Below, one piece after another: positions 7,978 to 17,839 of a stretch of DNA of 64,000 nt (position 1 is its first letter; each line of letters starts with the position of its first letter). The position numbers and the translations under genes are program-made. Origin of the DNA: Olivibacter jilunii (lineage in GTDB: Bacteria; Bacteroidota; Bacteroidia; Sphingobacteriales; Sphingobacteriaceae); assembly GCF_900607235.1 (NCBI RefSeq), contig NZ_LR027855.1, positions 149,821 through 213,820 of the forward strand, in the 5' to 3' direction. Below the pieces are notes generated by a model. The model was not told where the DNA came from, searched no databases, and saw only the letters and a program-made list of their open reading frames with translations.

Positions 7978-9165
7978 TTAAAGCGCATTTAATTTATCCG
8001 TAATTTCCTTCGTTTTAGCCTCATCACCTTTTAACTGGTAATAAAAACGCATATTTTCCCAATAACCTTTCGTTTTTGGATCTAGCGTAGTAGCCTTTTC
8101 CAAATAAGGTACCGCTGTATCAGCTAAAGTATAGGCTTCTTGTAATTTGGCTTTGTATTCCGCCTCTTTATTTGTTGGAATGCTGCTGGCTGCGTTGTAT
8201 ATATCACGTGCCTTATTTAAAATAATAGCTGCCGCTGCACCATAGTTACGCGCGTCATCCGGTTTCGCTTCAATACCTTTCTTATACGCTTCCAATGCTT
8301 TATCAGGCTGTTTTGTGGATTCGTATGCATAACCTAAGAAGAAAGGAAGCTCCCCATTGGACGGATCCGCAGCCATTTGAGATTCAATATCCTTAATTAC
8401 TTTCTCGCTATTGCCGGTAGTGATATTCAACACAATTTTCTGATTGATAATCTTTGCACTATCCGGAAACTTCGTAGCTGCCTCATCGATGTATTTAACC
8501 GCCGATGCTGTATCGCCTTTCTTTAGGTATGCATCTGATAAATTGAGGTAAGCATCCGAGCTTTTTGGAATTAACGTCTTAAATTTACTGATCGCATCAT
8601 CGTATTGTTGATTATTTTGAGCAGCAATACCGGCATATAAAGTTAAAATAGAATCCCCCGGCATATATTTCAATCCATTGTTAAAGGCTGTGTAAGCAGA
8701 AGCAAAATCATTTGTTTCAAATGCTTTTACACCGTTACCTATTTCGTAATTGGCCAATAAGCTTCCAGCTCTGTCCATATTTCCCTTCAATTCCTTATCA
8801 TCACTTCCTTCGTTTAAACTCTTTGCTTTTAAGAAAGCATCACCCGCTGCCTTATAAGAGGCCTCCCCTTCTGCCGCCTTTCCTGACTTTTGATTGATCA
8901 TGGCATACTCTGAGTTGATCAAAGCCAAGTAAGTCCATGTTTCCGGCAAATCCTTCGTCTTTTCATGCGTGGCGGCTTTATCAATAGCTTCCTTAGCTTC
9001 ACCCAGTTCTTTCATTGCCAATTCCGGCACATTCTCCACAGCACCACCGGTAAGGGTAGCAAATGAACTGTATTTACTTTTTGCTTTATTAAGCTCTCCT
9101 TTCTGCGCAAAGGCAACGGTTGAGCCCAATAAAAGTGTAGCTAATAAAATTGATTTAATTTTCAT
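7978..9165 (-). CDS. secreted tetratricopeptide repeat protein
   Basis: 395 residues. N-terminal signal peptide (MKIKSILLATLLLGSTVAFA, cleavage likely before QKG), so periplasmic or envelope. The rest is a series of TPR-like helix pairs, with clear units such as 'PFFLGYAYESTKQPDKALEAYKKGIEAKPDD' near residues 275-305 (shown only as a position; the A, G, Y, A and P spacing is typical). No enzymatic motif. TPR proteins hold protein complexes; the partner is unknown. It is the second of two tandem TPR genes (gap 97 bases) behind gyrA, and ends at the shared terminator at 7917-7968. Confidence 0.85.
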   Translation of the reverse strand: MKIKSILLATLLLGSTVAFAQKGELNKAKSKYSSFATLTGGAVENVPELAMKELGEAKEAIDKAATHEKTKDLPETWTYLALINSEYAMINQKSGKAAEGEASYKAAGDAFLKAKSLNEGSDDKELKGNMDRAGSLLANYEIGNGVKAFETNDFASAYTAFNNGLKYMPGDSILTLYAGIAAQNNQQYDDAISKFKTLIPKSSDAYLNLSDAYLKKGDTASAVKYIDEAATKFPDSAKIINQKIVLNITTGNSEKVIKDIESQMAADPSNGELPFFLGYAYESTKQPDKALEAYKKGIEAKPDDARNYGAAAAIILNKARDIYNAASSIPTNKEAEYKAKLQEAYTLADTAVPYLEKATTLDPKTKGYWENMRFYYQLKGDEAKTKEITDKLNAL

Positions 9166-9262
9166 TTTTCTATAATTTGTGTTCTTAGTGATTATTATTT
9201 GTTAAGCTTCAAAGCCTCTTCCCAGGTCAGCTTATTTTAGGCGCTTCATTAGGCAATAAGCT

Positions 9263-10384
9263 TTAGTTCATATTCATTTGATTCAACTGACTGTTCACCC
9301 GTTCGAGCTGAACACTGTTTCCTGATTTATCAAATAGCACAGCTAAAGACTTTAAAGCATTAACAGCATTCGGGTCTATTTCGTTTGCTTTTAATAAATA
9401 TTGTTGCGCTTCATACTGCTTTTCCAAATCGGAGGGGTCTTTTACAAAATCTCTTAAATACAGCAAACCGAGCTCATAATTGCTATTATAATCATCGGGG
9501 TCAAGCTCTAACGTCCGCTTATAATAACTTTCGGCCTTCTCGCGGTCGCCCGTAATTTCATAAGCATACCCGATCAGATAGTTCAGATTAACGCTTTCGG
9601 GCTCCATAGCAATCGCCTCATCGGCTAATACTACAATGGCATCATAAGCACCGTTACCGGCATAAAGATTCAATAAAGCAAAAAGAATATCCTTATTGGT
9701 AGGAAAATATTCCCGTCCTTTCAGTAATACATTTTGTGCGGCATTATTATCGCCTTTATTTAGATGTATTTTAGCCAAAGTCAGAATATAGCTAGGTTTA
9801 GCAGATGACTTATTCTCAATAAAATCACTGTATAACTTAACAGCGTCATCCGGCCGATCCAAACGCTCACTTAATAAAGCCAAATTATGTCTTGTATTCG
9901 GCGTACTGTTATAGGCATTGACCTTTTCAAAAAGATCATAAGCCTCTTCGTAATTATTATTCGTCAGCGCACGGTTGGCTCGGATCAAATAAGCCGCCGC
10001 CAACCGTTTTTTCAAATAATTGATCTGTGCCTCATTTTCGTAATTCAGCTGTTCATCATTCAACCTGCTTAGCATGAACTCGGCTTCTTCAATGGGGTCT
10101 TTCACATACTTCTGTGTTCGGTTTGAATCAGCTACCGCCAAGCTGCTGTAAACAAGGCCCCTTAGCAAGGTGTTATTATAAGAAGCAGAATCTCTACGTT
10201 CTTTATAAGCAAGATCAGCAAACTTTCTGGCCTCTAACAAATCCTTAATATCGCCCGATTTCGTATACCGGGCAAAATTATTGTTCCCCTCTTTAAGGTT
10301 AGACTGAGCCCAGCTCAGTTGCGTACAGAAGAGAACAAGTAGCACAGTACTAGTGATGATATGTTTATATAGATCACTTTTCAT
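9263..10384 (-). CDS. secreted tetratricopeptide repeat protein
   Basis: About 373 residues from the ATG at 10384. A start nine codons earlier (10411) is open, but the later start gives a proper signal peptide (MKSDLYKHI, hydrophobic core, cleavage near SWAQ). Multiple TPR units follow, for example around residues 260-315, where 'LNYLIGYAYEITGDREKAES' is a full helix pair. Probably periplasmic or lipid-free envelope scaffold; no catalytic motif. It has the same architecture as the next gene downstream (7978-9165), and the two look like relatives in tandem. An exact -7 element lies at 10442-10449 on the minus strand. Confidence 0.84.
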   Translation of the reverse strand: MKSDLYKHIITSTVLLVLFCTQLSWAQSNLKEGNNNFARYTKSGDIKDLLEARKFADLAYKERRDSASYNNTLLRGLVYSSLAVADSNRTQKYVKDPIEEAEFMLSRLNDEQLNYENEAQINYLKKRLAAAYLIRANRALTNNNYEEAYDLFEKVNAYNSTPNTRHNLALLSERLDRPDDAVKLYSDFIENKSSAKPSYILTLAKIHLNKGDNNAAQNVLLKGREYFPTNKDILFALLNLYAGNGAYDAIVVLADEAIAMEPESVNLNYLIGYAYEITGDREKAESYYKRTLELDPDDYNSNYELGLLYLRDFVKDPSDLEKQYEAQQYLLKANEIDPNAVNALKSLAVLFDKSGNSVQLERVNSQLNQMNMN

Positions 10385-10441
10385 TAATATGTTCTTTTTT
10401 AAAGCTCGCATCGCTTGTCAATCAGGATGTTTGCCGCTACT

Positions 10442-10449
10442 CAAATTTA
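10442..10449 (-). promoter_or_regulatory. promoter -7 element for the TPR pair
   Basis: TAAATTTG on the minus strand, an exact TAnnTTTG match, 57 bases before the ATG at 10384. No TTG at the right distance upstream, so the call rests on the -7 alone. Confidence 0.35.
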
Positions 10450-10505
10450 AGGTTTACATTTGCCTTGGTTATCCTTTCTCACTTATCCGTCACTAAACAC
10501 TTCAA

Positions 10506-10539
10506 TTTCAGGCAATATGTTATTCCATATTACCTGAAA
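10506..10539. terminator. hairpin after gyrA
   Basis: Inverted repeat with 14-base arms (10506-10519 and 10526-10539), one G-U pair and a 6-base loop, just beyond the gyrA stop. There is no U-tract on the minus strand, so it may act as an RNA 3'-end stabiliser rather than a full intrinsic terminator. Confidence 0.5.
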
Positions 10540-10554
10540 CCTCGCTAAACAGGC

Positions 10555-13143
10555 CTATTCGTTTGTCTCGTCTTGGCCTTTATCGCTTGTAGAATTATCG
10601 ACTTCTCCCTCGTTTTCTGTCGACGCATCATTCCCTACACTAGTTTCTGTGACATCAAGACCTTCTACTTCATCGTGGTCAACTTTTGTAATGGATGCAA
10701 TCTGATCATTCTCTTTCAAATTAATCAAGCGAACACCTTGCGTAGCTCTTCCCATCACGCGAAGCTGACTAACTGCAATACGAATTACAATTCCAGACCG
10801 ATTAATAATCATTAAGTCGTCATTATCGGTCACATCCTTGATCGCCACCAGCACCCCTGTCTTTTCAGTTACATTAAGGGTCTTAACCCCCTTACCGCCT
10901 CTATTTGTTACGCGATAATCGTCAATATCCGTCCGCTTTCCGTAACCCTTTTCAGAAACAACCAATATCGTCGCATCATTTGTATTAACACTAATCATGC
11001 CAACAACTTCATCATCCAGCCCCGCAAGCGTTACGCCACGCACGCCCGTAGCTGTTCTTCCCATTGGACGCACCGTCGACTCATTAAAGCGAATAGCTCG
11101 GCCTGATTTTAACGCCATTACGATTTCACTGTTACCGTTTGTCAAACATGCCTCCAAAAGTTGATCACCCTCATTAATATTGATAGCGTTAATACCATTT
11201 GCTCTTGGCCGCGAGTACGCTTCTAATGATGTCTTTTTAATAGTGCCGCCTTTTGTACACATAATGATGAAATTATTCTCCAGATAATCCTGATCTTTCA
11301 AATTTTTCACCTTGATATAGGCTTTAATTTTCTCTTCTTTCGGGATATTGATGATATTCTGTATCGCTCTTCCTCTAGACGTACGGGTACCTTCCGGGAT
11401 TTCGAATGCCCGCAACCAGAAACAACGACCTGCCTCAGTAAAAAAGAGCATGTAGTTATGGGCAGAAGCAGTAATGATATGCTCCGTAAAATCCTCTTCC
11501 TTCGTTGTAGACCCCAAAGAGCCCTTTCCTCCCCTCGCCTGCAAGCGGTATTCCGTTAATGGTGTACGCTTCACGTACCCCTCATGTGATATGGTGATCA
11601 CGATTTCCTCATCATCGATAAAATCTTCCATCCGCATATCTTCTGCGGAGTGTACAATCTGCGAACGACGTTCGTCACCAAATTTCTCTTTGACTTCCAG
11701 CAATTCGTCCTTGATGATTTTCATTCTCAGTCCTTCATCCGCCAGTACGGATTTCAAATACTCAATGGTTTTCATCAATTCCGCATATTCCTCTTTGATT
11801 TTGTCACGTTCCAGTCCGGTTAACCTTCTGAGCGTCATATCAAGGATTGCTCGCGCTTGGATATCAGATAAACCGAATTTTTCCATTAAACCAACGCGTG
11901 CATCTTCCGGTGTTTCGGAAGAACGTATCAATTGGATAACTTCGTCCAAATGGTCAAGAGCAATCAATAAACCCTCTAATATATGTGCCCGTTTCTCGGC
12001 TTCAGCCAGCTCGAATTTGGTACGCCGTATAATCACTTCATGACGATGCTCCACGAAATGATGAATCATATCTTTAAGATTCAACAACATCGGTCGCCCG
12101 TGCACCAGTGCTATATTGTTTACACTAAAGGAAGTCTGTAAGGCAGTATATTTGAAAAGATTATTTAATACAATAGAGGCATTTGCATCTCTTTTTATAT
12201 CATACACGATGCGCATACCATCTCTATCCGATTCATCCCGGATAGCAGATATTCCTTCAATTTTTTTCTCGTTAACAAGATCTGCGGTCCGTTTAATCAT
12301 TTCCGCTTTGTTAACCTGGTAAGGAATTTCGGTTACGATAATGGTTTCTTTATCGTTCTTGGAAACCTCTATCTCCGCCTTAGCGCGCATGACAACTCGT
12401 CCTCTCCCCGTTTCGAAGGCATCTTGTACTCCTGCATAGCCGTATATAACGCCTCCCGTAGGAAAATCAGGCGCTTTAATATGCTGCATAAGCTCGGCAA
12501 CGGTAATGTCACGATTGTCAATGTAAGCGACTGTCCCATCAATTACCTCGCTCAGATTGTGAGGTGCCATATTGGTTGCCATACCAACGGCAATACCTGA
12601 TGCACCATTCACCAATAGATTCGGAATTTTGGTCGGCAGAACCGTTGGTTCCTGAAGCGAATCGTCAAAGTTTAATTGGTAATCAATGGTATCTTTATTT
12701 ATATCAGCCAGCATTTCCTCGGCAATCCGCTTTAACCTGGCTTCCGTATAACGCATCGCTGCGGGGCTATCTCCGTCAATGGATCCAAAGTTTCCCTGGC
12801 CGTCTACCAGTGGATAACGGAGACTCCACTCCTGGGCCATCCGTACCATTGTATCATAAACAGACGAGTCGCCATGTGGGTGATACTTACCCAATACATC
12901 CCCTACAATACGAGCTGATTTTTTATAAGGTTTTCCACTGGTAACCCCTAAGTCCAACATCCCATATAAAACCCTTCTATGGACGGGTTTCAAGCCGTCC
13001 CGAACATCTGGTAGGGCTCTTGAAACAATAACCGACATCGAGTAATCGATGTAGGCAGATTTCATTTCCTCTTCTATACTAATAGGTATGATCCGGTCGT
13101 TAGCCGGCACCAAATTATCGTCATTTTCTGTTTCGTCAGCCAT
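10555..13143 (-). CDS. gyrA: DNA gyrase subunit A
   Basis: 862 residues. Breakage-reunion subunit of gyrase. Seen: [15 protein letters not shown], the [13 protein letters not shown] block and the catalytic Tyr132 in [10 protein letters not shown]. At the quinolone positions (E. coli 83 and 87) it has Ser93 and Asp97, the susceptible-type residues. The C-terminal beta-propeller begins with the GyrA-box variant QARGGKG (E. coli QRRGGKG), which supports GyrA over ParC, and the protein ends in a long acidic tail. The TPR genes follow on the same strand. A hairpin lies just after the stop. On the minus strand upstream, TATTTTCG (one mismatch to TAnnTTTG) may be part of its promoter. Confidence 0.97.
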   Translation of the reverse strand: MADETENDDNLVPANDRIIPISIEEEMKSAYIDYSMSVIVSRALPDVRDGLKPVHRRVLYGMLDLGVTSGKPYKKSARIVGDVLGKYHPHGDSSVYDTMVRMAQEWSLRYPLVDGQGNFGSIDGDSPAAMRYTEARLKRIAEEMLADINKDTIDYQLNFDDSLQEPTVLPTKIPNLLVNGASGIAVGMATNMAPHNLSEVIDGTVAYIDNRDITVAELMQHIKAPDFPTGGVIYGYAGVQDAFETGRGRVVMRAKAEIEVSKNDKETIIVTEIPYQVNKAEMIKRTADLVNEKKIEGISAIRDESDRDGMRIVYDIKRDANASIVLNNLFKYTALQTSFSVNNIALVHGRPMLLNLKDMIHHFVEHRHEVIIRRTKFELAEAEKRAHILEGLLIALDHLDEVIQLIRSSETPEDARVGLMEKFGLSDIQARAILDMTLRRLTGLERDKIKEEYAELMKTIEYLKSVLADEGLRMKIIKDELLEVKEKFGDERRSQIVHSAEDMRMEDFIDDEEIVITISHEGYVKRTPLTEYRLQARGGKGSLGSTTKEEDFTEHIITASAHNYMLFFTEAGRCFWLRAFEIPEGTRTSRGRAIQNIINIPKEEKIKAYIKVKNLKDQDYLENNFIIMCTKGGTIKKTSLEAYSRPRANGINAININEGDQLLEACLTNGNSEIVMALKSGRAIRFNESTVRPMGRTATGVRGVTLAGLDDEVVGMISVNTNDATILVVSEKGYGKRTDIDDYRVTNRGGKGVKTLNVTEKTGVLVAIKDVTDNDDLMIINRSGIVIRIAVSQLRVMGRATQGVRLINLKENDQIASITKVDHDEVEGLDVTETSVGNDASTENEGEVDNSTSDKGQDETNE

Positions 13144-13321
13144 ACTTGTTTAGTCCGTTAAAAAAAAGTTTCGCTTTAGTGCTTGCGAAAATAATAAAAA
13201 TCTTTGAGAATTGACCACCGTGACACGGGGGTGTCAATAACGAAGATTGCCGTTTTTCCGTTTATTCCGTCTCGCCTTGTATTTGGTAAGTGGCATTCCT
13301 TTCTTTCCTATTGCCATGCTA

Positions 13322-14227
13322 CTAATGGCTTCCTACCCAGTCAATATCCTTTTTTAAAAGCCTTAGTGTTTTCTCCTCTTCGGAACCTGTCTTTGGCTGG
13401 AAATTGTAAACCCAATTTGCCTGAGGCGGTAAACTCATAAGAATAGATTCAATCCGTCCATTGGTCTCCAAACCAAACTTGGTACCGGAATCATACACTA
13501 AGTTAAACTCAACATACCTGCTTCTCCGGATAAACTGCCAATCTTTTTCGTTTGGGGTAAAAGCTTTGTTTTGATTTCGTTTGATCAGTTCCGCATAAAT
13601 AGGTACGAAACCTTCGCCGAGTCTTTTGGAAAATTCGAAGAGTTGATCATAGCTTAGCTTGCTATTATCGGGTTGCAAACGATCATAGAAAATGCCACCA
13701 ATACCACGTGTTTCATTGCGGTGCTTTATAAAGAAATAATCATCTGCCCATTTTTTGAACCGAGCATAAAAATCCGTTTGAAATTGATCACAGATATCTT
13801 TTAATCGTTTATGAAAAAACGCAGCATCTTCGGGAATCACATAATGCGGTGTTAGGTCTATCCCCCCTCCAAACCACCTTGTTTGCTCATTTAGTTCGAA
13901 GTAACGGATATTCATATGGATAATAGGAACCCAAGGATTTTTGGGATGAATGACAATAGAAACACCCGTTGCAAAAAAATCGTCTTCCTGCACATCAAAA
14001 GCAGCCTTTATTTTCTCCGGCAACTTACCGTGCACCGCGGAGAAATTCACTCCTCCCCGTTCGATTACGTTTCCATCCTGTATGATGCGGGTGCGTCCGC
14101 CACCCCCACCCTCTCGTGTCCAACGTTCTTCTTCAAAAAATGCTTTCCCATCCGCTTCCTCTAAGCCCTTACAGATAGTATCTTGAAGCTGTTGGTAGGA
14201 AGCGACAATTTCTTCTTTACTAAACAT
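13322..14227 (-). CDS. hemF: oxygen-dependent coproporphyrinogen III oxidase
   Basis: About 301 residues from ATG 14227. Converts coproporphyrinogen III to protoporphyrinogen IX with O2; cytoplasmic. Seen: WTREGGGGGRTRII, ERGGVNFSAVHG, IRYFELNEQTRWFGGGIDLTPHY and RRSRYVEFNLVYDSGTKFGL, all standard for HemF. A start 13 codons earlier (14266) would overlap the upstream DUF6266 gene; the chosen start begins MFSKEEI, as is usual. An exact -7 element (TATCTTTG, minus strand 14232-14239) lies only four bases before this ATG, which also argues for it and suggests a leaderless or near-leaderless message. Confidence 0.95.
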   Translation of the reverse strand: MFSKEEIVASYQQLQDTICKGLEEADGKAFFEEERWTREGGGGGRTRIIQDGNVIERGGVNFSAVHGKLPEKIKAAFDVQEDDFFATGVSIVIHPKNPWVPIIHMNIRYFELNEQTRWFGGGIDLTPHYVIPEDAAFFHKRLKDICDQFQTDFYARFKKWADDYFFIKHRNETRGIGGIFYDRLQPDNSKLSYDQLFEFSKRLGEGFVPIYAELIKRNQNKAFTPNEKDWQFIRRSRYVEFNLVYDSGTKFGLETNGRIESILMSLPPQANWVYNFQPKTGSEEEKTLRLLKKDIDWVGSH

Positions 14228-14231
14228 GCGG

Positions 14232-14239
14232 CAAAGATA
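14232..14239 (-). promoter_or_regulatory. possible hemF promoter -7 element
   Basis: TATCTTTG on the minus strand, exact TAnnTTTG match, ending four bases before the hemF ATG. A TTG is present 24 bases upstream, one base beyond the usual spacer range. If used, transcription would start at or next to the ATG. Confidence 0.4.
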
Positions 14240-14244
14240 AGGAT

Positions 14245-14886
14245 TTAGCTTTCTATTACGCCACAATAAACGCTATTGGATATGGCATCGTTCATCACAT
14301 TTATAAATGCGATATACGAATGAATTCTTACCGCATTCGGATAATTTGATTCAGATAAATCAAACTCCAACAAGTCTTCTCCTGAATCGCCATAAACAAG
14401 ACCGTAGCTGGCATTCATATACTCCCGATCTTCTGTGAAGGCAAATAAAAGTGTACGTACTTTAGTAGGCGCAGCCACCGCATCCCACTTAAAATGAAGC
14501 GTACCTTCGACGTAGGCAACGGATGGATTGGTTGGGGTAATTAGTAGACCCTTTGAAACAAGAAGTTTCTCATAATCGATCTTGAGATCAGGATAGCTAC
14601 CTGTTATTGCGTACTTTTTATTATAACTCATCGCGGCATTAAATGCAGACATATTCCTTGCTTTCGCTTCAAGTTGAAAACCTAAATCAATAAAATTTTT
14701 GCTATCCTGAAGGAATTTCTGCATGATACGCATGCGCTCACGATTCGCTAATTCCTTTTCTGAGGGAGGCGATGTACGCTTTTTGGGCAAACCTCGCATT
14801 ACGGGTATCCCTCTCCATTCGTAACCAATAACACTGCCTACTTTGCCAAAAAAAGAACCGTTTATGCCATTTTTTATAATCGCCAT
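14245..14886 (-). CDS. DUF6266 family protein
   Basis: 213 residues from ATG 14886 (a second ATG two codons earlier is possible). The N terminus MAIIKNGINGSFFGKVGSVIGYEWRG is the hallmark of DUF6266, a family of unknown function common in Sphingobacteria (named here by recognition of this block; key residues K, NGIxG, GKVGSVxGY). The second half is predicted beta-rich, possibly two immunoglobulin-like folds. No signal peptide. On the minus strand TATATTCG, one mismatch to the promoter -7 consensus, lies some 40 bases upstream. It ends 17 bases before the hemF start on the same strand. Confidence 0.75.
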   Translation of the reverse strand: MAIIKNGINGSFFGKVGSVIGYEWRGIPVMRGLPKKRTSPPSEKELANRERMRIMQKFLQDSKNFIDLGFQLEAKARNMSAFNAAMSYNKKYAITGSYPDLKIDYEKLLVSKGLLITPTNPSVAYVEGTLHFKWDAVAAPTKVRTLLFAFTEDREYMNASYGLVYGDSGEDLLEFDLSESNYPNAVRIHSYIAFINVMNDAISNSVYCGVIES

Positions 14887-15218
14887 AATCATTTGATTTA
14901 TAGTTGTTCCTACGAATATACCTATTTTTACCCAGTGTTTATCATAAAAAAATAAATAGCTATTATTTCATAGATATATTTTAAGGAATTTTCCCTATAA
15001 AGTCCCTATTATGTCCCTATTATTTTCTTATTATGTTATAGTTAATATGGATTCGAAATTTACCCCTTAAGATCCCTTTGTGGAGTCGTTAAAGAACGAT
15101 TTCACTATACATTGATATAACGTTTATCATTTCCAGTCAAAGTTTATCACCGATATGTAGCAAATGACTGAAAATCAAGATATAATTAATTCAAGAAACA
15201 AAAGACGATCGGCACGAC
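14887..15218. other. non-coding stretch, no gene seen
   Basis: AT-rich gap upstream of the DUF6266 gene. It has two close copies of 'gtccctattatgtccctatta' words (15002-15030) and no open frame with family support. The next recognisable signals are the promoter and terminator at 15219-15318. Confidence 0.4.
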
Positions 15219-15249
15219 TTGTAATTCATTATGAATCAGTTTACCTTTG
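15219..15249 (+). promoter_or_regulatory. promoter of a candidate small RNA
   Basis: TTG at 15219-15221, exactly 20 bases, then TACCTTTG at 15242-15249: a full match to the Bacteroidota promoter. No coding frame follows; a terminator lies 40 bases downstream. Confidence 0.65.
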
Positions 15250-15255
15250 TGTCAT

Positions 15256-15318
15256 CATAATTTAGGTTTATAATTGGTTAGTAAAAGTCCCTCAATCTCC
15301 CCGATTGAGGGCTTTTTT
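15256..15318 (+). ncRNA. candidate small RNA, about 63 nt
   Basis: Defined by the promoter at 15219-15249 and a strong intrinsic terminator at its 3' end (arms 15289-15297 and 15303-15311, then six T). The start is estimated as about 7 bases after the -7 element. The 5' half is AT-rich and unstructured (contains 'aatttaggtttataattgg'), and no ATG-led frame fits. The family is not recognised. It could be a regulatory RNA or the leftover of a lost gene. Confidence 0.5.
15289..15318 (+). terminator. intrinsic terminator
   Basis: Perfect 9-bp stem (ccctcaatc / gattgaggg), 5-base loop, then C and six T. No gene ends upstream on the plus strand; it ends the candidate small RNA. Confidence 0.85.
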
Positions 15319-15740
15319 GTTATAAGCTGTAAGTCATAGACCCTGAGCTTTTAGCTCCCACGACATTATTATTTACTCTCTGTTTATTTCGGAGGTATTC
15401 TGAACTCTCTTTGTTCGGTTATCAAATTGGCTAATTGTCAAGTTATAAGCCATAGGCAATAAGCCTTAAGCTGTCAGCAATCAGCTTTCGGATATCAACT
15501 TTGGTTAGTGCCAATGCAAAACTACTGTTACTAATATGGCCGTACACTATAAGCTGCGGGCATTAGGTCGCACCAGCCCATCATCACATCGGTTCATCAT
15601 CACATTGGCTAATTGATAACTCCCCTACTCAACTACTCCTCTACTCGCCCATTTAACCAATCTCACAGACACAACCCAAAATTCATCATTCAACACGAAT
15701 AAAACCTACTCAACGATTCAGCAACTCAACTATTCACAAA
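15319..15740 (+). repeat. composite intergenic repeat, family I (copy 2)
   Basis: Longest block, in orientation X, filling the gap before the response regulator. It has TAAGC words (ataagctgtaagtc, gcaataagccttaagctgtc), the 'cagcaatcagctttcgg' word, then 'catcatcacattggctaattg', then 'ctactcaactactcctctac' and further 'ctcaac' words. Parts are repeated within the block. Confidence 0.65.
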
Positions 15741-15782
15741 TCCAAATTTTAGTTAAGTTTGTAACGAATAAACCCCGGGATA

Positions 15783-16463
15783 ATGCATATTCTTATCATT
15801 GAAGACGAATCGCGTATTGCTCAATTACTTCAACGCGGGTTGGAGGAACTGGGATACAAAACTACCGTGGCCTATGATGGTATACTGGGTAAAAAGCTGG
15901 TATGGCAACAGGCTTACGACCTGATTATTATGGACATTATCCTTCCTAAAATCAACGGCATAGATCTATGCCGCGAGATTAAAGAAAGCTACCCGGATTT
16001 GCCTATTATTATGCTCACAGCCTTAGGAACAACAGACGATAAATTGGAAGGTTTTGATGCAGGGGCTGACGATTACCTGGTTAAGCCGTTTGATTTTAGA
16101 GAATTGGAGGCCAGAATCAGGGTTTTGCTTAAAAGGGGCTCCGCTAGCAATTCAGCAAGTACTGCTATATTAAAGGCGGGCGAACTGGAAATGAATTTAC
16201 ATACGCGGATCGTAAAACGGGGCAACGTTGAGATCAATCTCACGCCGAAAGAGTTCAAACTGTTAGAGTATATGATCCGCAACAAAGGAAGAGTTCTCCC
16301 GCGCGTTGAAATAGCAGAAAAAGTATGGGATACCACTTTTGACACGGGGACTAATTTTATTGATGTATACATCAACTATTTGCGTAACAAAATTGACAAA
16401 GCTTTTGAAGAAAAATATATACATACCAAACCGGGAATGGGGTTTATTTTCAAGACTGAATAA
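15783..16463 (+). CDS. OmpR-family response regulator
   Basis: 226 residues. Receiver domain 1-115 with acidic pocket E8/D9, phosphoacceptor D51 and K101; DNA-binding winged helix in the C-terminal 100 residues (NLTPKEFKLLEYMIRNKG ... YINYLRNKID). It is followed after 8 bases by its histidine kinase and then by a metal efflux operon, so it is probably a CusR/CzcR-like activator of those genes. This rests on context; the metal cannot be read from the sequence. Confidence 0.93.
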   Translation: MHILIIEDESRIAQLLQRGLEELGYKTTVAYDGILGKKLVWQQAYDLIIMDIILPKINGIDLCREIKESYPDLPIIMLTALGTTDDKLEGFDAGADDYLVKPFDFRELEARIRVLLKRGSASNSASTAILKAGELEMNLHTRIVKRGNVEINLTPKEFKLLEYMIRNKGRVLPRVEIAEKVWDTTFDTGTNFIDVYINYLRNKIDKAFEEKYIHTKPGMGFIFKTE

Positions 16464-16471
16464 GCATCGAG

Positions 16472-17839
16472 ATGAAAATCAGGAATAAATTAACCCTCTT
16501 ATATTCGCTTCTGTCGGCCGGCGTCCTTTTAGTCTTCGCTTTGTTCTTTTACCTTTCCTTTGCAAATGATCAAAAAGACGAGTTTTACAATCAGATCAAA
16601 CAGCACGCCATTACAAAAGTTTATTTTCTGTTCGATCTGAATATCAAACCGGAAGTGCTGCAAACGATATATGCTAATAATACCCGAAGGGTAATTAACG
16701 AAGAGGTGGCTATTTATGATGAATCGTATCGACTCATCTATCACGATGCCGAGAACAAAGACATTGTAAAAGAAACACCCCAATTGCTCGACTCAATTGT
16801 TAAAAATAGCGAAATCAGGTACAAATACAATAACTACTATGTTACGGCTTTTACACTTACACACAGCAATAAAACCTATATCATTACAGCGGCCGCAATC
16901 GATCGTTATGGCGAAGAAAAGCTGAACACGATACTGGAATATTTAGCTATTGCCTTCTGCCTCTCCCTGTTGTTGATCGTCGTTGCCGGTCGCTTTTCAG
17001 CAGAACAAGCGTTAAAACCCGTTTCAGATATGGTGGAGAATGTGGAGGAAATTACAGCCAGCAATTTAGATTCCAGAATCAACGTTGGCAGCGGCAAAGA
17101 TGAATTAGCAGAATTAGCGATCACTTTTAACGAAATGCTTAATCGATTGGAGAAATCCTTCAACGCCCAGAAAGAGTTTGTATCCAATATTGCTCATGAA
17201 GTGAGAACGCCCTTATCAACGATCATCACAGAACTGGAACTATCCTCCAACAAACCAAGAAGCATTGAACAATATCAACAGACTATTCGACTAACTCTTA
17301 AAGATGCACAAACACTAGCTAAGCTGACAACAAGCTTACTGGATCTTGCAAAAGCAAGTTACGATCCCACCCAAATATCCTTCAAAGCCCTTCGGATCGA
17401 CGAGATTCTATTGGACGCAAAGCATCAATTGGAAAAACAGGCTCCTTCCTATCATATTACAATTGATTTCACGGAGATTCCGGACGGCGAAGACGAAATC
17501 ACCATTAGTGGAAACAACTATCTTCTACAGGTCGCTTTTACGAATGTCATGGAAAATGCATGTAAATTTTCGGAAGATCAAAGTTGCGAGGTGAAGATCT
17601 CCTACCAAAATAATCATGCAATCATTGATTTTATTGATCACGGCACCGGTATTTCCGACGAAGACCTGCATAAAATTTTTATCCCTTTTTATAGAGGGCA
17701 GAATAAAAATCACTCCAGCGGTCATGGTATTGGCATGGCGCTCTCTCAACGGATTATTAATCTTCACCATGGAGAAATAAGTGTATTTTCAATCTTAGGT
17801 AGCGGCACTCGGTTCGAGGTTAAGTTACCGCATGTTTAA
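16472..17839 (+). CDS. membrane sensor histidine kinase
   Basis: 455 residues. Membrane segments at about 8-30 and 155-173 flank a periplasmic sensor of about 120 residues. HAMP follows (about 175-230), then HisKA with phosphoacceptor His242 (SNIAHEVRTPLSTI), and an ATPase domain with the N box (NVMENACKFS), DHGTGI and SSGHGIGMALSQRI. Pairs with the response regulator just upstream. The sensor region has no obvious His-rich metal motif. The stop is followed at once by a family I repeat. Confidence 0.93.
   Translation: MKIRNKLTLLYSLLSAGVLLVFALFFYLSFANDQKDEFYNQIKQHAITKVYFLFDLNIKPEVLQTIYANNTRRVINEEVAIYDESYRLIYHDAENKDIVKETPQLLDSIVKNSEIRYKYNNYYVTAFTLTHSNKTYIITAAAIDRYGEEKLNTILEYLAIAFCLSLLLIVVAGRFSAEQALKPVSDMVENVEEITASNLDSRINVGSGKDELAELAITFNEMLNRLEKSFNAQKEFVSNIAHEVRTPLSTIITELELSSNKPRSIEQYQQTIRLTLKDAQTLAKLTTSLLDLAKASYDPTQISFKALRIDEILLDAKHQLEKQAPSYHITIDFTEIPDGEDEITISGNNYLLQVAFTNVMENACKFSEDQSCEVKISYQNNHAIIDFIDHGTGISDEDLHKIFIPFYRGQNKNHSSGHGIGMALSQRIINLHHGEISVFSILGSGTRFEVKLPHV

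Noticed and set aside
11474-12043. 189-codon open frame opposite gyrA
   Set aside because: It is a shadow of gyrA on the other strand, Ser-rich and without domain features.
13211-13240. Imperfect inverted repeat (gacac, gtgtc) upstream of gyrA
   Set aside because: Arms are only five bases and do not match a known operator; too weak to call.
15319-15740. Possible CRISPR array
   Set aside because: The repeats are degenerate, of uneven length and without regular unique spacers; no cas gene is near.
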